Notes under the pieces: generated by a model
Database searches by the model: none
Told to the model about the DNA's origin: nothing
What the model saw: the letters and a program-made list of their open reading frames with translations, nothing else
Position numbers and translations under genes: made by a program
Origin: Amphimedon queenslandica
Lineage: Eukaryota > Porifera > Demospongiae > Haplosclerida > Niphatidae
DNA length: 29,900 nucleotides
Direction: 5' to 3'
Assembly: GCF_000090795.2 (NCBI RefSeq)
Contig: NW_003546535.1
Coordinates: forward strand, 80,236 to 110,135
Part shown: one piece after another, positions 29,401-29,900 of the stretch
Layout: every line of letters starts with the position of its first letter
Numbering within the stretch: the stretch's first letter is position 1

Positions 29401-29900
29401 ATCTACTAGCAGAGAGGAGAGAGAACTGCATAGTAGGATCAGCATCAGGACCATCTGTAAAAGAAGTACATTAATTATAGTCTATATTCATCTCATACCA
29501 TTGTCATTATATCCAGTATCAGTATATGCTCCAACCACTAGTGTTTGATTCACTCCATTTTCATCAGGAATGATACACTTGTATAAACCTTCATATCCTA
29601 ATAGTCCTTCTCTTCTAGCTAGTCCAATCTGACCACTGAATCTCTTACTGAACAATGGTCTAGGAGCTGATGGATCACCAAAGGGTCCATCAAATAAAGG
29701 TACTTCAGTTCCATTAGGATAATACCACACTCCAATATTAGTACCATTGTTAGCACTCTGACACCACAAAGCATCATTGATATCATTAACATCATGATTC
29801 TGATCAATATCATAAAACTGGCTAGCATATATCATAGAGTAATCAGATATTATCCTGCCCTCATAAGGTAGATACAGTTGAACACCTACATCAGGTGAGT
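26454..29900 (-). CDS. Gene G: Ig/FN3 transmembrane receptor with tyrosine-motif tail, 5' part outside window
   Basis: Minus-strand exons: 29900-29500 (continuing upstream), 29454-29125, 29076-28804, 28759-28472, 28421-28125, 28079-27804, 27761-27462, 27402-27355, 27271-27203, 27095-26822, 26765-26703, 26641-26582, 26538-26454. The first two visible exons are Ig-like (ALWCQ...GVWYYPNG...GLYKC; SCSV...GNYQC). Five FN3-type exons follow, each a single exon with phase-1 introns at both ends. Then come two Thr/Ser linker exons, an exon with TTAL repeats and a membrane helix (TGVIVGLSIALTVSLVLAVI), and a short basic stretch. The membrane exon has a stop at 26818, but a good GTAAAT donor joins in phase to three more exons carrying NDIAMKCSPAYTTT, DDILMKDSPTYDTV, EPVYDTAG and AEYEIPTVS. 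There is no kinase domain. Probably an adhesion or immune-type receptor signalling through phosphotyrosine. Confidence 0.8.
26647..26666. repeat. (TG)n microsatellite in gene G tail intron
   Basis: Ten TG units on the plus strand, read as CA repeats on the gene G transcript, lying directly before the CAG acceptor of the second tail exon. Confidence 0.9.
26987..27070. repeat. 12-bp coding minisatellite (TTAL units) in gene G
   Basis: Five perfect GCAGTAGTCAAT units (26999-27058) with one degenerate unit on either side. On the minus strand they encode repeated Thr-Thr-Ala-Leu next to the membrane helix of gene G, a likely O-glycosylated stalk. The period keeps the frame. Confidence 0.9.

Overview
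The window reads as AT-rich animal nuclear DNA, most likely from a demosponge of the Amphimedon type. The reasons are many introns of only 40-100 bp, clustered receptor tyrosine kinases (RTKs) with Sushi ectodomains, Ig/FN3 receptors, and one clear single-copy eukaryotic gene (ASNSD1). No species was confirmed by a search. Gene models were built by hand, joining exons only where GT-AG (once GC-AG) sites and reading phase agree. Proteins are named A-G here for convenience.

Layout: (1) 1-7480, minus strand: three tandem paralogues. A is cut by the window start. B is a kinase-less relative with a foreign transmembrane segment and tail. C is a complete 12-exon Sushi RTK. (2) 7897-12339, minus: D, a complete 14-exon Sushi RTK. 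(3) 12529-16883, plus: E, a 15-exon RTK head-to-head with D across 189 bp. (4) 17163-17682, minus: D', the first three exons of a D copy. (5) 17873-22106, plus: F, a copy of E head-to-head with D'. D'/F arose by a tandem duplication of about 5.3 kb whose breakpoints are visible. (6) 22542-26308, plus: ASNSD1, 14 exons. (7) 26454 to beyond the window end, minus: G, an Ig/FN3 transmembrane receptor with a tyrosine-motif tail, converging on ASNSD1.

A, B, C, D, E and F share an ectodomain that I cannot name: a C-x-G...W segment, then a G-x-V-x-G-x-Y...C...C segment, then one or two Sushi domains and a membrane segment. C, D, E and F have a tyrosine kinase flanked by two short tyrosine boxes (LYxQL before, LYxDLQ after). 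E and F have HCD in place of HRD and also lost the Arg after DFG. B carries the same kind of ectodomain on a tail with a D-I-x-M...S-P-x-Y motif that recurs twice in the unrelated receptor G. Together the locus looks like a rapidly duplicating, exon-shuffling set of surface receptors, some able to signal as kinases and some apparently dependent on other kinases.

A dispersed repeat of about 176 bp sits in introns of C, D, E, F and ASNSD1, in five tandem copies in the last. No RNA genes, CRISPR arrays or mobile-element coding regions were recognised.
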